This document shows positions 6,416-14,334 of a stretch of 15,902 nucleotides of DNA, piece by piece. This stretch comes from JAMWZF01 sp041628615. GTDB taxonomy: Bacteria > Pseudomonadota > Alphaproteobacteria > Rhodobacterales > Rhodobacteraceae. The translations under genes and the position numbers were made by a program. The stretch is from assembly GCA_041628615.1 (NCBI GenBank), contig JBFKOW010000075.1:1-15902 (forward strand), given 5' to 3'. The notes beneath the pieces were generated by a model. The model saw only the letters and a program-made list of their open reading frames with translations, had not been told where the DNA came from and did not search any database. Within the stretch, counting starts at the first letter, position 1, and each line of letters begins with the position of its first letter.

Positions 6416-6601
6416 TTGATGCCTTCCTCTATGACAAAGACATCGCCCCTACTAAGGCCGCCGAAGTGCGGCGCTACAACATTCTGCATGAGCACTGCCT
6501 CACGAGGCGACTCTCAATTCAATAAAAACAAAGGCTTATGGACCTTAAGTTAGGTGCCAATCTGGGCAAATGAAACAAAACGTGATCACCGGAGAAATAG
6601 A

Positions 6602-8350
<1,749 letters not shown>

Positions 8351-8354
8351 GGGC

Positions 8355-8382
8355 CGGGACCGATGCGGATCCGTCCCGTTTT
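8355..8382 (+). terminator. Hairpin plus short T-run after ureC (weak intrinsic terminator or attenuator)
   Basis: CGGGAC (8355-8360) pairs with GTCCCG (8373-8378). Inside, past a C:C mismatch, GAT pairs with ATC around a GCGG loop. TTTT follows at once (8379-8382). It begins 4 nt after the ureC stop. Four Ts make it weak, so it could let part of the transcripts continue to ureEFG and so favour structural over accessory proteins. Confidence 0.5.
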
Positions 8383-8524
8383 CCCGGGCCATGCGGCTGC
8401 CGCGCCGGTCCGCTTGCGCGGGGCGCATGGCGGCCTTGCCGGTCCGGGGCTGGTCGCCGGTCCGCGCACGCCCCAGACTCCGGTGCAGGGAGGAAACCGC
8501 CCGTGACCGCACAAGGGGTTTCCG

Positions 8525-8725
8525 ATGACATCGCCGTCCGCCGTTCCGCCGTCCGCCGCCCGCCGCGGCCTGTTCCGCCGCCTGTTCGCCCTCGCCCCCT
8601 CGGCCGAGGCGCGCCGCCGCGAGATGGAACACCTGCGCGGCCTGTCGAATGCCGACCTCGCCCGGATCGGCCTGACCCGCGACGGCATCGCCCGCCACGT
8701 GTTCCGCGACCTGCCGCACCTGTGA
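8525..8725 (+). CDS. DUF1127 domain small protein inside the urease operon
   Basis: This is a 66-residue arginine-rich protein. The C-terminal half (about 31-55) matches the DUF1127/YjiS pattern, with RREMEHLRGLSNADLARIGL followed by TRDGI. The N-terminus (1-28) is proline/alanine/arginine-rich without a clear fold. In alphaproteobacteria, DUF1127 proteins include small arginine-rich regulators implicated in RNA turnover and metabolic control. A link to urease is not established. AAGGGG lies about 7 nt before the ATG. It sits 174 bp after ureC, beyond the hairpin, and 22 bp before ureE, so it is probably co-transcribed with ureEFG. Confidence 0.85.
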   Translation: MTSPSAVPPSAARRGLFRRLFALAPSAEARRREMEHLRGLSNADLARIGLTRDGIARHVFRDLPHL

Positions 8726-8747
8726 CCCCCGCGGGCGGGGCGGCGGC

Positions 8748-9281
8748 ATGACCGACCTGCCCGTGACCCATGACCTGCGCCGCGCCGGCGAGCCCGCCCC
8801 GCCGCCCGCCGACCGCGTGTCGCTGACCTACGAGGACCGCTATTTCCGCCGCCGCAAGCTGGTGACCGAGGCGGGCCGCGCCTTCGTGGCCGAGTTCGCG
8901 GCCACCGTGTCGCTCGACGCCGGCGACGTGCTGGTCCTGCCCGACGGCACCGGCGTGGCGGTGGCGGCGGCGGCGGAAGAGCTTTACGCCGTGACCGGCC
9001 CCGACCTCGTCCGCCTCGCCTGGCATGTCGGCAACCGCCACACCCCCTGCCAGATCGGCCCGGACCGCCTGCTGATCCGCCGCGACCGGGTGATCGGCCA
9101 CATGCTCGAACATCTCGGGGCGACGGTGTCGGAGGTGGTGGCGCCGTTCACCCCCGAGGGCGGCGCCTATGGCCACGGCCGCACCCATGCCCATGCCCAC
9201 GGGCACACGGCGCACGGGGAACATGCGCACGGGGAACACGGGCACGGGGAACACGGGCACGGGGATCATGCCCATGACTGA
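8748..9281 (+). CDS. ureE: Urease accessory protein UreE (nickel metallochaperone) with His-rich tail
   Basis: UreE is a cytosolic dimeric chaperone that holds nickel for delivery through UreG to urease. The N-terminal domain (about 22-85) is followed by the conserved metal-binding region GNRHTPCQI (95-103) and RVIGHMLEHLG, in which His118 is at the position of the dimer-interface nickel ligand. The tail from about residue 142 has 14 histidines in 35 residues, in runs of the type (A/G)HGEH, and should bind extra nickel. The start is the ATG at 8748; the preceding sequence is only weakly Shine-Dalgarno-like (GGGGCGGCGG). The 3' end overlaps the ureF start by 8 bp. The first 20 residues are longer and more proline-rich than in minimal UreE. 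Confidence 0.95.
   Translation: MTDLPVTHDLRRAGEPAPPPADRVSLTYEDRYFRRRKLVTEAGRAFVAEFAATVSLDAGDVLVLPDGTGVAVAAAAEELYAVTGPDLVRLAWHVGNRHTPCQIGPDRLLIRRDRVIGHMLEHLGATVSEVVAPFTPEGGAYGHGRTHAHAHGHTAHGEHAHGEHGHGEHGHGDHAHD
9210..9269 (+). repeat. Four tandem 15-bp repeats encoding the UreE histidine tail
   Basis: The unit (G/C-type variants of GCGCACGGGGAACAT) is repeated four times at 9210-9224, 9225-9239, 9240-9254 and 9255-9269, each encoding A/G-H-G-E/D-H. The unit length is a multiple of three, so slippage would change tail length without breaking the frame. The last copy supplies the GGGGA that acts as the ureF ribosome binding site (9261-9265). Confidence 0.9.
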
Positions 9282-9909
9282 CGCGCTGACCCTGTCGCGC
9301 TGGCTGTCGCCGGCCTTCCCGGTGGGCGCCTTCGCCTGGTCCCACGGGATCGAGGCGGCGGTGGCGGCGGGCCGGATCGACGGCGCGGCGGGGCTGGCGG
9401 CGTGGCTCTCCGACCTGCTCGACCACGGGTCGCTGGCGGCGGACGCGGTGGTGGTGGCGGCGGCGCACGCGCAGGTCCTGCCGCTGCCCGAGATCGACGC
9501 CGAGGCCCGCGCCTTCGCCGCCGCCGCCGCGCGGCTGGAGGAGACCGCCGAACAGGGCGCGGCGTTCTGCCGGACCCTGCGCGACAGCGGCGGGCCGGAC
9601 CTCGGGGCCGATCTGGTCTACCCGGTGGCGGTGGGCGCGGCGGCGCGGGCGGCGGGCCTGTGCCCGGACCTGACCGTCACGCTGTTCCTGCAGGCGGCGG
9701 CCGCGAACCTCGTCTCGGCGGCGATCCGGCTGTCGGTGCTGGGCCAGACCGAGGGGCAGCGGGTCCTCGCCGGGCTGACGCCGCAGATCGGCGCGGCGGC
9801 GGCGCGGGCGGCGGAGGGCGATCTCGACCGGCTGGTGTCGGCGGCGTTCCTGTCGGACGTCGCGGCGATGGCGCACGAGACGCTGCAGCCGCGGCTGTTC
9901 CGGTCATGA
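9274..9909 (+). CDS. ureF: Urease accessory protein UreF
   Basis: UreF bridges UreD and UreG in the maturation complex and acts as a checkpoint on UreG GTPase activity. The all-helical 211-residue protein opens with LSRWLSPAFPVGAFAWSHGIE (about 7-27), the family hallmark corresponding to SPALPVGGYSYSQGLE. Further matches are an ANLVSAAIRL segment and a C-terminal ETLQPRLFRS. The frame extends upstream through the UreE His repeats, but the ATG at 9274, 8 nt after GGGGA, gives the normal start. An in-frame ATG at 9268 is too close to that site. It overlaps ureE by 8 bp and the next gene by 4 bp (ATGA). Confidence 0.96.
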   Translation: MTDALTLSRWLSPAFPVGAFAWSHGIEAAVAAGRIDGAAGLAAWLSDLLDHGSLAADAVVVAAAHAQVLPLPEIDAEARAFAAAAARLEETAEQGAAFCRTLRDSGGPDLGADLVYPVAVGAAARAAGLCPDLTVTLFLQAAAANLVSAAIRLSVLGQTEGQRVLAGLTPQIGAAAARAAEGDLDRLVSAAFLSDVAAMAHETLQPRLFRS

Positions 9910-10325
9910 CCGCGCTGGCGCTGGCCGCCTCGGCGATCCTCGTGGTGATCGCGGCGATCCACCTGCTGTGGGCGCTGGGCTACTGGTGGCCGATCCGCGA
10001 CGAGGCGGCGCTGGCCCGGGCGGTGGTGGGCACGAAGGGCGTCACCCGGATGCCGGGCGCGGCGGTCACCGCGCTGGTCGTGGTGGCGCTGCTGTTCGCC
10101 GCGGCCTGGCCGTGGTTCCCGCCGGGGCCGCTGACCAGCGCCGGGCTGGTGCTGATCGCGGTGGTGTTCCAGGTCCGCTGCATCCTCGCCTATGCGCCGT
10201 TCTGGAAGCGGCTGAGCCCGGAACAGCCGTTCCGCAGGCTCGACGAAACCCGCTACGGTCCGCTGATCGGCGGGCTGGGACTGATCTACATGATGCTGGC
10301 CGCGCGGGCGGCCGGAGGAGGATAG
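9906..10325 (+). CDS. DUF3995-type four-helix membrane protein between ureF and ureG
   Basis: This is a 139-residue integral membrane protein with predicted helices at about 3-26, 51-71, 76-98 and 118-136. The sequence style (IHLLWALGYWWP near the end of helix 1, TRMPGAAVTALVV before helix 2, FRRLDETRYGPL before helix 4) fits the DUF3995 family, whose function I do not know. The start overlaps the ureF stop (ATGA), and ureG begins 5 nt after its stop, so it is translated as part of the urease operon. Its place suggests a role in nickel or urea handling, or merely inclusion in the operon. It does not resemble UreJ/HupE, NikM or the UT/UreI urea channels in what I can read. Confidence 0.82.
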   Translation: MTALALAASAILVVIAAIHLLWALGYWWPIRDEAALARAVVGTKGVTRMPGAAVTALVVVALLFAAAWPWFPPGPLTSAGLVLIAVVFQVRCILAYAPFWKRLSPEQPFRRLDETRYGPLIGGLGLIYMMLAARAAGGG

Positions 10326-10330
10326 GACAG

Positions 10331-11005
10331 ATGCTCAGGATCGGAATCGGCGGCCCGGTGGGGGCCGGCAAGACCACGCTGACCGCCCGGCTGGCCGAGG
10401 CGCTGCACCCGGCGCGGTCGATCGGGGTGATCACCAACGACATCTACACCCAGGAGGACGCCGAGGCGCTGACCCGGATGCAGATCCTGCCCGCCGACCG
10501 GATCATCGGGGTCGAGACCGGCGGCTGCCCGCATACCGCGATCCGCGAGGATGCCTCGATCAACCTCGCAGCCGTGGCGCGGATGCAGGCCCGCCACCCG
10601 GAGGTCGAGATCATCCTGATCGAATCGGGCGGCGACAACCTGTCGGCCACCTTCAGCGCGGAACTCGCGGACCTCACGATCTACGTCATCGACGTGGCGG
10701 CGGGCGAGGAGATCCCGCGCAAGGGCGGCCCGGCGATCACCCGGTCCGACCTTCTGGTCATCAACAAGACCGACCTCGCCCCCCATGTCGGCGCCTCGCT
10801 GGAGGTGATGGAGCGCGACGCGGCGCGGATGCGACAGGGCCGCCCCTTCGTGTTCACCGCGCTGCGCCACCGGCAGGGGGTGGACGCGGTGATCGCGCGG
10901 ATCGGCGAGATCGCCGGGCTGGACCTGACCGCCGGTCAGTCGGCCGCCGGGTCCCCGGCCCCGGGTGCGGCGGGCAGGACGACGCCCCAGTCGGCGGCGC
11001 CGTAG
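10331..11005 (+). CDS. ureG: Urease accessory protein UreG (GTPase)
   Basis: UreG is a SIMIBI-class GTPase that carries nickel and powers its insertion into apo-urease. Motifs are the P-loop GPVGAGKTT (8-16), TNDIYTQEDAE (35-45), the nickel-binding Cys-Pro-His in GVETGGCPHTAIRED (Cys66, His68), the Walker B-like ESGGDNL (98-104) and the guanine-specificity motif NKTDL (145-149). GGAGGAGG upstream gives a strong ribosome binding site. The product is 224 residues, whereas the family usually stops near 205-210. The extra tail after AGLDLTAGQ is Ala/Pro/Gly-rich and is the part that lies antisense to the end of the next gene (70-bp convergent overlap). The tail is probably non-essential readthrough sequence. 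Confidence 0.97.
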   Translation: MLRIGIGGPVGAGKTTLTARLAEALHPARSIGVITNDIYTQEDAEALTRMQILPADRIIGVETGGCPHTAIREDASINLAAVARMQARHPEVEIILIESGGDNLSATFSAELADLTIYVIDVAAGEEIPRKGGPAITRSDLLVINKTDLAPHVGASLEVMERDAARMRQGRPFVFTALRHRQGVDAVIARIGEIAGLDLTAGQSAAGSPAPGAAGRTTPQSAAP

Positions 11006-11934
11006 TCCAGCGTCCAGCCGTCGAACACGAAGCTGCCGCCCGGCCCCTCGACGAGCAGGTTTTCCAGCGACAGGCCGGTCACCGCGTGACCGTCGGGTAG
11101 CGCGACGTCGGCGAGCGCGGCGGGGGCGACGAAGACCATCGACGGCGCGGCGATGACCGGCGGACCGGGCACCTCCACCGCCTCGGAGGTGGCGAAGCCC
11201 GCGCCGCCGTCCGCGCCCTCGGCGACCACGACCACCCCGCCGCCGTTCCCGGCCTCGTCCCCGGTCCCGCCGTCATCGGCGGCGGCGGGCGCGGGACCCT
11301 GCCCCGCCTCGGCCCCCGGGCAGGACCCGTGGTTGCCGGTCTCGGGATCGACGCAGAGCGCCGCCGCGCCGCCGGGCACGATCTCGACCGCGCGGATCGG
11401 GATGGCGAGGAGCTGGGTCACCACGATGATCGTCACCCCGCCGACCATGAACAGAACGCCGGGCGAATAGGACGAGAACGAGAACTGGGTCTTCTGCAAC
11501 CGCTCGGCCACCTCCCGCGGGGCGGCGTCGCCGGCGGCGAGCATGTTCGCCCCCGGCCCGAGATTGCCCGACAGCGTGGTCAGCGACGACACCTGCCGCA
11601 GGACGAACAGCCCGCCCATGGTGCACAGCGCCAGCCCGACCACGAAGGAGAACCCGGTGAGGAAGGTCCGCATCACCAGCGACAGCGCCATCCGCCGTTC
11701 GCGGTAGATCAGGCTGTCGTTGACGTAGTCGCGGCCGGCGGTGTCCTGCGGCAGCGCCGGGAAATCGAGGATGCCGGACCAGTAGACCGCCATCCCGAAC
11801 ACGATCAGCACCGACATCGCCACCAGGCCGACGGCGGTCAGGATCCGCAGGTCGCCGTCCTTGACGAAGTTGCGGCCGGCCAGCGCCGGGGGCTGCGCCG
11901 GGTCCGCGGGCCGGGTCGGTTCGGCTTCTGCCAT
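10936..11934 (-). CDS. Hypothetical three-helix membrane protein, convergent with ureG
   Basis: I do not recognise this family. The 332-residue product has a short proline-rich N-terminal tail (1-25), three hydrophobic helices (about 31-53, 92-114 and 158-180) and a long Gly/Ala/acidic C-terminal region with two cysteines (Cys194 and Cys205). Residues about 250-332 are probably a small extracytoplasmic beta-rich domain (SMVFVAPAALADVALPDG, then SLENLLVEGPGGSFVFDG). The ATG at 11934 has GGGAG 8 nt upstream, and an upstream in-frame GTG at 11958 is less likely. Codon use is normal for the genome, and long hydrophobic segments argue that it is real. It ends 70 bp inside the ureG 3' end and is divergent from the DUF2189 gene. 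Confidence 0.75.
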   Translation of the reverse strand: MAEAEPTRPADPAQPPALAGRNFVKDGDLRILTAVGLVAMSVLIVFGMAVYWSGILDFPALPQDTAGRDYVNDSLIYRERRMALSLVMRTFLTGFSFVVGLALCTMGGLFVLRQVSSLTTLSGNLGPGANMLAAGDAAPREVAERLQKTQFSFSSYSPGVLFMVGGVTIIVVTQLLAIPIRAVEIVPGGAAALCVDPETGNHGSCPGAEAGQGPAPAAADDGGTGDEAGNGGGVVVVAEGADGGAGFATSEAVEVPGPPVIAAPSMVFVAPAALADVALPDGHAVTGLSLENLLVEGPGGSFVFDGWTLDYGAADWGVVLPAAPGAGDPAAD

Positions 11935-11964
11935 GACTGTCTCTCCCTCGTTACCCACAACCGG

Positions 11965-11992
11965 AGGCTAACCGATCGGCCCCGTCTGGCAA
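11965..11992 (-). promoter_or_regulatory. Candidate sigma-70-type promoter for the three-helix membrane protein gene
   Basis: On the minus strand, TTGCCA (complement of 11987-11992; 5 of 6 to TTGACA) and TAGCCT (complement of 11965-11970; 3 of 6) are spaced by 16 bp. They lie about 30 bp upstream of the ATG at 11934, which has its own ribosome binding site between. The match is modest. Confidence 0.35.
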
Positions 11993-12010
11993 GCATTGCG
12001 TGCAGGGGCC

Positions 12011-12047
12011 GCGCCGCCGCCCCGTCACCGCTTGGTGAAAGCGGCGC
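12011..12047. repeat. Nested inverted repeat in the divergent region before the DUF2189 gene
   Basis: The outer arms GCGCCGC (12011-12017) and GCGGCGC (12041-12047) enclose a perfect inner hairpin, TCACC-GCTT-GGTGA (12025-12038). It sits between two divergent genes, so an operator is as plausible as a structural element. The outer arms are GC-only and could arise by chance; the inner TCACC/GGTGA is the more specific part. Confidence 0.35.
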
Positions 12048-12144
12048 GCCGGAATCCGTGCTAGAGTGATGCGGACGGCCGGCCCGCTCGGCCCGTAGCG
12101 TCGAGTTCACCCGGCCCCAGGCACATGCACCCGGAGGCCCCGCA

Positions 12145-13014
12145 ATGGCTCAGACGATCGGCAACCCCCTGTCCTGGACGGCGCAGGCGCTGCGCGGCGC
12201 GGCGTCCCACGTGACCCATTCCGCCGAGCGGATCGGCGGCGACCCGGACGAGACCCCTTCCAGCATCGAGATCCGCGACCTGACCGTCGCGGACCTGCGC
12301 GATGCGCTGCGCCTCGGGATGGAGGATTTCGGCGCGGCCCGGGCCGATGTCATCATGCTGGCGGCGATCTACCCGGTGATCGGCCTGATCCTGGTTTCGG
12401 CGGGGCTGAACATGGCGCTGCTGCCGCTGATCTTCCCGGCGCTGGCGGGCTTCGCCCTGCTGGGGCCGCTGGCGGCGGTGGGGCTTTACGAGATGAGCCG
12501 GCTGCGCGAGGCCGGCGAGGCCCCGCGCTGGGGCGCGGCGCTGGCGCTGGTCGGCCAGCCCCGGTTCTCGGCGCTGCTGGTGCTGGGGCTGTTGCACGTC
12601 GCCCTGTTCGGGGCCTGGCTGGCGGTGGCCTGGCTGATCTGGGTGCTGACCCTCGGGCCGGTGCCGCCCGAGTCGATCCCGGCCTTCCTGACCGCGATCT
12701 TCACCACCGGGGCGGGCTGGGCGATGCTGATCCTCGGGGTGGCGGCGGGTTTCTGCTTCGCGGTGGTGGTGCTTGCGACCTCGGTGGTGTCGTTCCCGAT
12801 GCTGCTCGACCACAACGTGGGCGTGCCGCGGGCGATCTGGACCTCGGTCGCGGTGGCCCGGCGCAATCCCCGCGTCATCGCGACCTGGGGCCTGATCGTG
12901 GCCGGGGCGCTGGTCCTCGGGACGGTGCCGCTGCTGATCGGGCTGGTGGTGGCGCTGCCGCTGCTGGGCCACGCGACCTGGCACCTCTACCGCCGCGCGG
13001 TGCGCTACGGCTGA
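12145..13014 (+). CDS. DUF2189 family integral membrane protein
   Basis: This is a 289-residue membrane protein whose family has no assigned reaction. A polar N-terminal region (1-66) is followed by predicted helices at about 68-88, 91-115, 142-170, 183-217 and 244-275. Family-like stretches are FPALAGFALLGPLAAVGLYE (97-116), SFPMLLDHNVGVPRAIWTSV (216-235) and the C-terminal LPLLGHATWHLYRRAV (271-286). GGAGG lies 7 nt before the ATG. It is a single gene between a divergent membrane gene and a convergent small gene. CTAGAGT at 12061-12067 looks like a -10 element, but no -35 partner was found. Confidence 0.88.
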   Translation: MAQTIGNPLSWTAQALRGAASHVTHSAERIGGDPDETPSSIEIRDLTVADLRDALRLGMEDFGAARADVIMLAAIYPVIGLILVSAGLNMALLPLIFPALAGFALLGPLAAVGLYEMSRLREAGEAPRWGAALALVGQPRFSALLVLGLLHVALFGAWLAVAWLIWVLTLGPVPPESIPAFLTAIFTTGAGWAMLILGVAAGFCFAVVVLATSVVSFPMLLDHNVGVPRAIWTSVAVARRNPRVIATWGLIVAGALVLGTVPLLIGLVVALPLLGHATWHLYRRAVRYG

Positions 13015-13020
13015 CCGGCG

Positions 13021-13059
13021 GGCCGGGACCCGGGGCACCGGTGCGTCCGAATCCCGGCC
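13021..13059. terminator. Inverted repeat between convergent genes, candidate bidirectional terminator
   Basis: GGCCGGGA (13021-13028) and TCCCGGCC (13052-13059) are perfect 8-bp arms around a 23-nt loop that itself contains the palindrome GCACCGGTGC (13035-13044). The element fills most of the 52 bp between two facing stop codons. There is no T-run, so it would be a hairpin aiding factor-dependent termination at best. Confidence 0.4.
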
Positions 13060-13066
13060 GGCGGGT

Positions 13067-13186
13067 CTACTTGCCCTTCGATCCCTTGCCGCCGCCGGCG
13101 GGTTTCGACAGTCCGCTGGGGCCGGTCTGCGGCAGCGGCTTGCCGGACTTGTCGGTCGCCGGCTTCTTCGGGGGCTTCGTCGCCAT
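13067..13186 (-). CDS. Lysine-rich 39-residue hypothetical protein
   Basis: The product begins MATKPPKKPATDKSGKPLPQ and ends GGGKGSKGK. Nine of 39 residues are lysine, with no hydrophobic segment and no predicted fold. AAAGGA lies 6 nt before the ATG at 13186, which supports translation from there. The frame opens further upstream only through arginine-rich shadow sequence. It lies 73 bp downstream of the quinone oxidoreductase gene on the same strand and may share its transcript. The Lys/Pro/Gly makeup resembles small nucleic-acid-associated or disordered proteins; no function can be given. Confidence 0.6.
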   Translation of the reverse strand: MATKPPKKPATDKSGKPLPQTGPSGLSKPAGGGKGSKGK

Positions 13187-13209
13187 CGGGTGTCCTTTCC
13201 TCCCTGCGG

Positions 13210-13225
13210 GCCCCGGAATCGGGGC
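13210..13225 (-). other. Short hairpin between the quinone oxidoreductase gene and the Lys-rich gene
   Basis: GCCCCG (13210-13215) and CGGGGC (13220-13225) form a perfect 6-bp stem with a 4-nt loop. It lies 35 bp downstream of the oxidoreductase stop on the minus strand, and no T-run follows. It may mark the 3' end of the longer message or separate expression of the two genes. Confidence 0.35.
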
Positions 13226-13259
13226 GCCGGCGGCCAGCGTATCACGGCGCGGCGGCCTG

Positions 13260-14252
13260 TCAGCCGACTTCGAGGACGATCTTGCCGATATGGGCCGAGC
13301 TTTCCATCCGGGCGTGCGCCTCGGCCGCCGCATCCAGCGGGAAGGCGCTGTCGATCACCGGGCCGATCCGCCCGGCGTCGAGCAGCGGCCAGACCGCGCG
13401 CCGCAGGTCGGCGGCGATCCGCGCCTTGGCGAGGTCGGATTGCGGCCGCAGCGTGGAGCCGGTGACGGTCAGCCGCCGCACCATCAGCTGCGCGAAGTTC
13501 AGCTCCACCTTCGGCCCGCGCAGGAAGGCGATCTGCACCAGTCGCCCGTCATCGGCCAGCGCCCGGACGTTGCGCGGCAGGTAGTCGCCGCCGACCATGT
13601 CGAGGATCAGGTCGGCGCCGCCCTCGGCCCGCAGCACCTCGACGAAATCCGTCTCGCGGTAGTTGATCGCCCGCTCCGCCCCGAGCCGGGTGCAGGCGGC
13701 GCACTTGTCGTCGGACCCGGCGGTGGCGAAGACCCGGGCGCCGAACTGGCGGGCGAGCTGGATCGCGGTGGTGCCGATGCCGGACGAGCCGCCGTGGACC
13801 AGGAACCGCTCGCCCGCCCGCAGCCCGCCGCGCCCGAACACGTTGGTCCAGACGGTGAAATGGGTCTCGGGCAGGCAGGCCGCGGCGCGCAGGTCCATGC
13901 CGCGCGGCACCGGCAGGCAATGCGCCGCCGGGGTCACCGCGTACTCGGCATAGCCGCCGCCGGGCAGCAGGGCGCAGACCGGGTCGCCGACCCGCCACTC
14001 CGTCACCCCCGGCCCCAGCGCGGCGATCTCGCCCGCCGCCTCGAGCCCGGGCAGGTCCGAGGCGCCGGGCGGCGGCGCGTAGCTGCCCGCCCGCTGCAGC
14101 GCGTCGGGCCGGTTCACCCCGGCGAAGGCGACCCGGATCAGCACCTGCCCGTGCCCCGGTTCGGGCACCGGCCGGTCGGTGGCGCGCAGCACCTCGGGGC
14201 CGCCCGGTTCGCGGATCTCGACGGCGCGCATGGTGGCGGGGATCGCGGGCAT
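13260..14252 (-). CDS. NAD(P)H quinone oxidoreductase-like MDR protein (PIG3/zeta-crystallin type)
   Basis: This is a zinc-free medium-chain dehydrogenase/reductase, probably a cytosolic NADPH-dependent reductase of quinones or reactive carbonyls. The N-terminal substrate domain has AGVNRPDALQRAGSYAPPPG (44-63) and PGLEAAGEI (68-76). The Rossmann domain carries HGGSSGIGTTAIQLAR (153-168), the form typical of the PIG3 subgroup, followed by INYRETDF. The zinc ligands of alcohol dehydrogenases are absent. The 330-residue length is normal. The ATG at 14252 has a strong AAGGAGG 9 nt upstream, so it was preferred to the internal ATG at residue 8. The exact substrate is open. Confidence 0.93.
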   Translation of the reverse strand: MPAIPATMRAVEIREPGGPEVLRATDRPVPEPGHGQVLIRVAFAGVNRPDALQRAGSYAPPPGASDLPGLEAAGEIAALGPGVTEWRVGDPVCALLPGGGYAEYAVTPAAHCLPVPRGMDLRAAACLPETHFTVWTNVFGRGGLRAGERFLVHGGSSGIGTTAIQLARQFGARVFATAGSDDKCAACTRLGAERAINYRETDFVEVLRAEGGADLILDMVGGDYLPRNVRALADDGRLVQIAFLRGPKVELNFAQLMVRRLTVTGSTLRPQSDLAKARIAADLRRAVWPLLDAGRIGPVIDSAFPLDAAAEAHARMESSAHIGKIVLEVG

Positions 14253-14334
14253 CGGCGGGGTCCTCCTTGGCCGGGTCTCGGAAGCCGCAGCTAGCCCGAA
14301 CCCGCGCCCGAGGGAAAGGGACCGCCCGCCGCGG

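Larger units (their letters stand above)
6108..6601. other. Lower-GC island separating ureB from ureC
   Basis: This 494-bp stretch between two structural urease genes has no long gene. From about 6200 onward it is roughly half G+C by eye, against about 70% in the flanking genes, and codon structure in the plus frames is not like the neighbours. It holds a 15-bp direct repeat (6125-6171), a minus-strand 28-residue membrane ORF with a strong ribosome binding site (6329-6415), and two short hairpins: GCCGC/GCGGC at 6457-6472 and GCCTCACGAGGC at 6497-6508. A plus-strand frame reading DAFLYDKDIAPTKAAEVRRY (from about 6418 to a stop near 6527) looks protein-like but has no start. The ureC ribosome binding site is GGAG at 6591-6594. 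The island may be an old insertion or gene remnant; no transposase or terminal inverted repeats were recognised. Confidence 0.6.

Noticed and set aside
8363..8506. Possible 47-codon ORF between ureC and the DUF1127 gene
   Set aside because: It begins inside the hairpin stem, has no ribosome binding site, and its Arg/Gly/Pro composition is that of non-coding GC-rich DNA.
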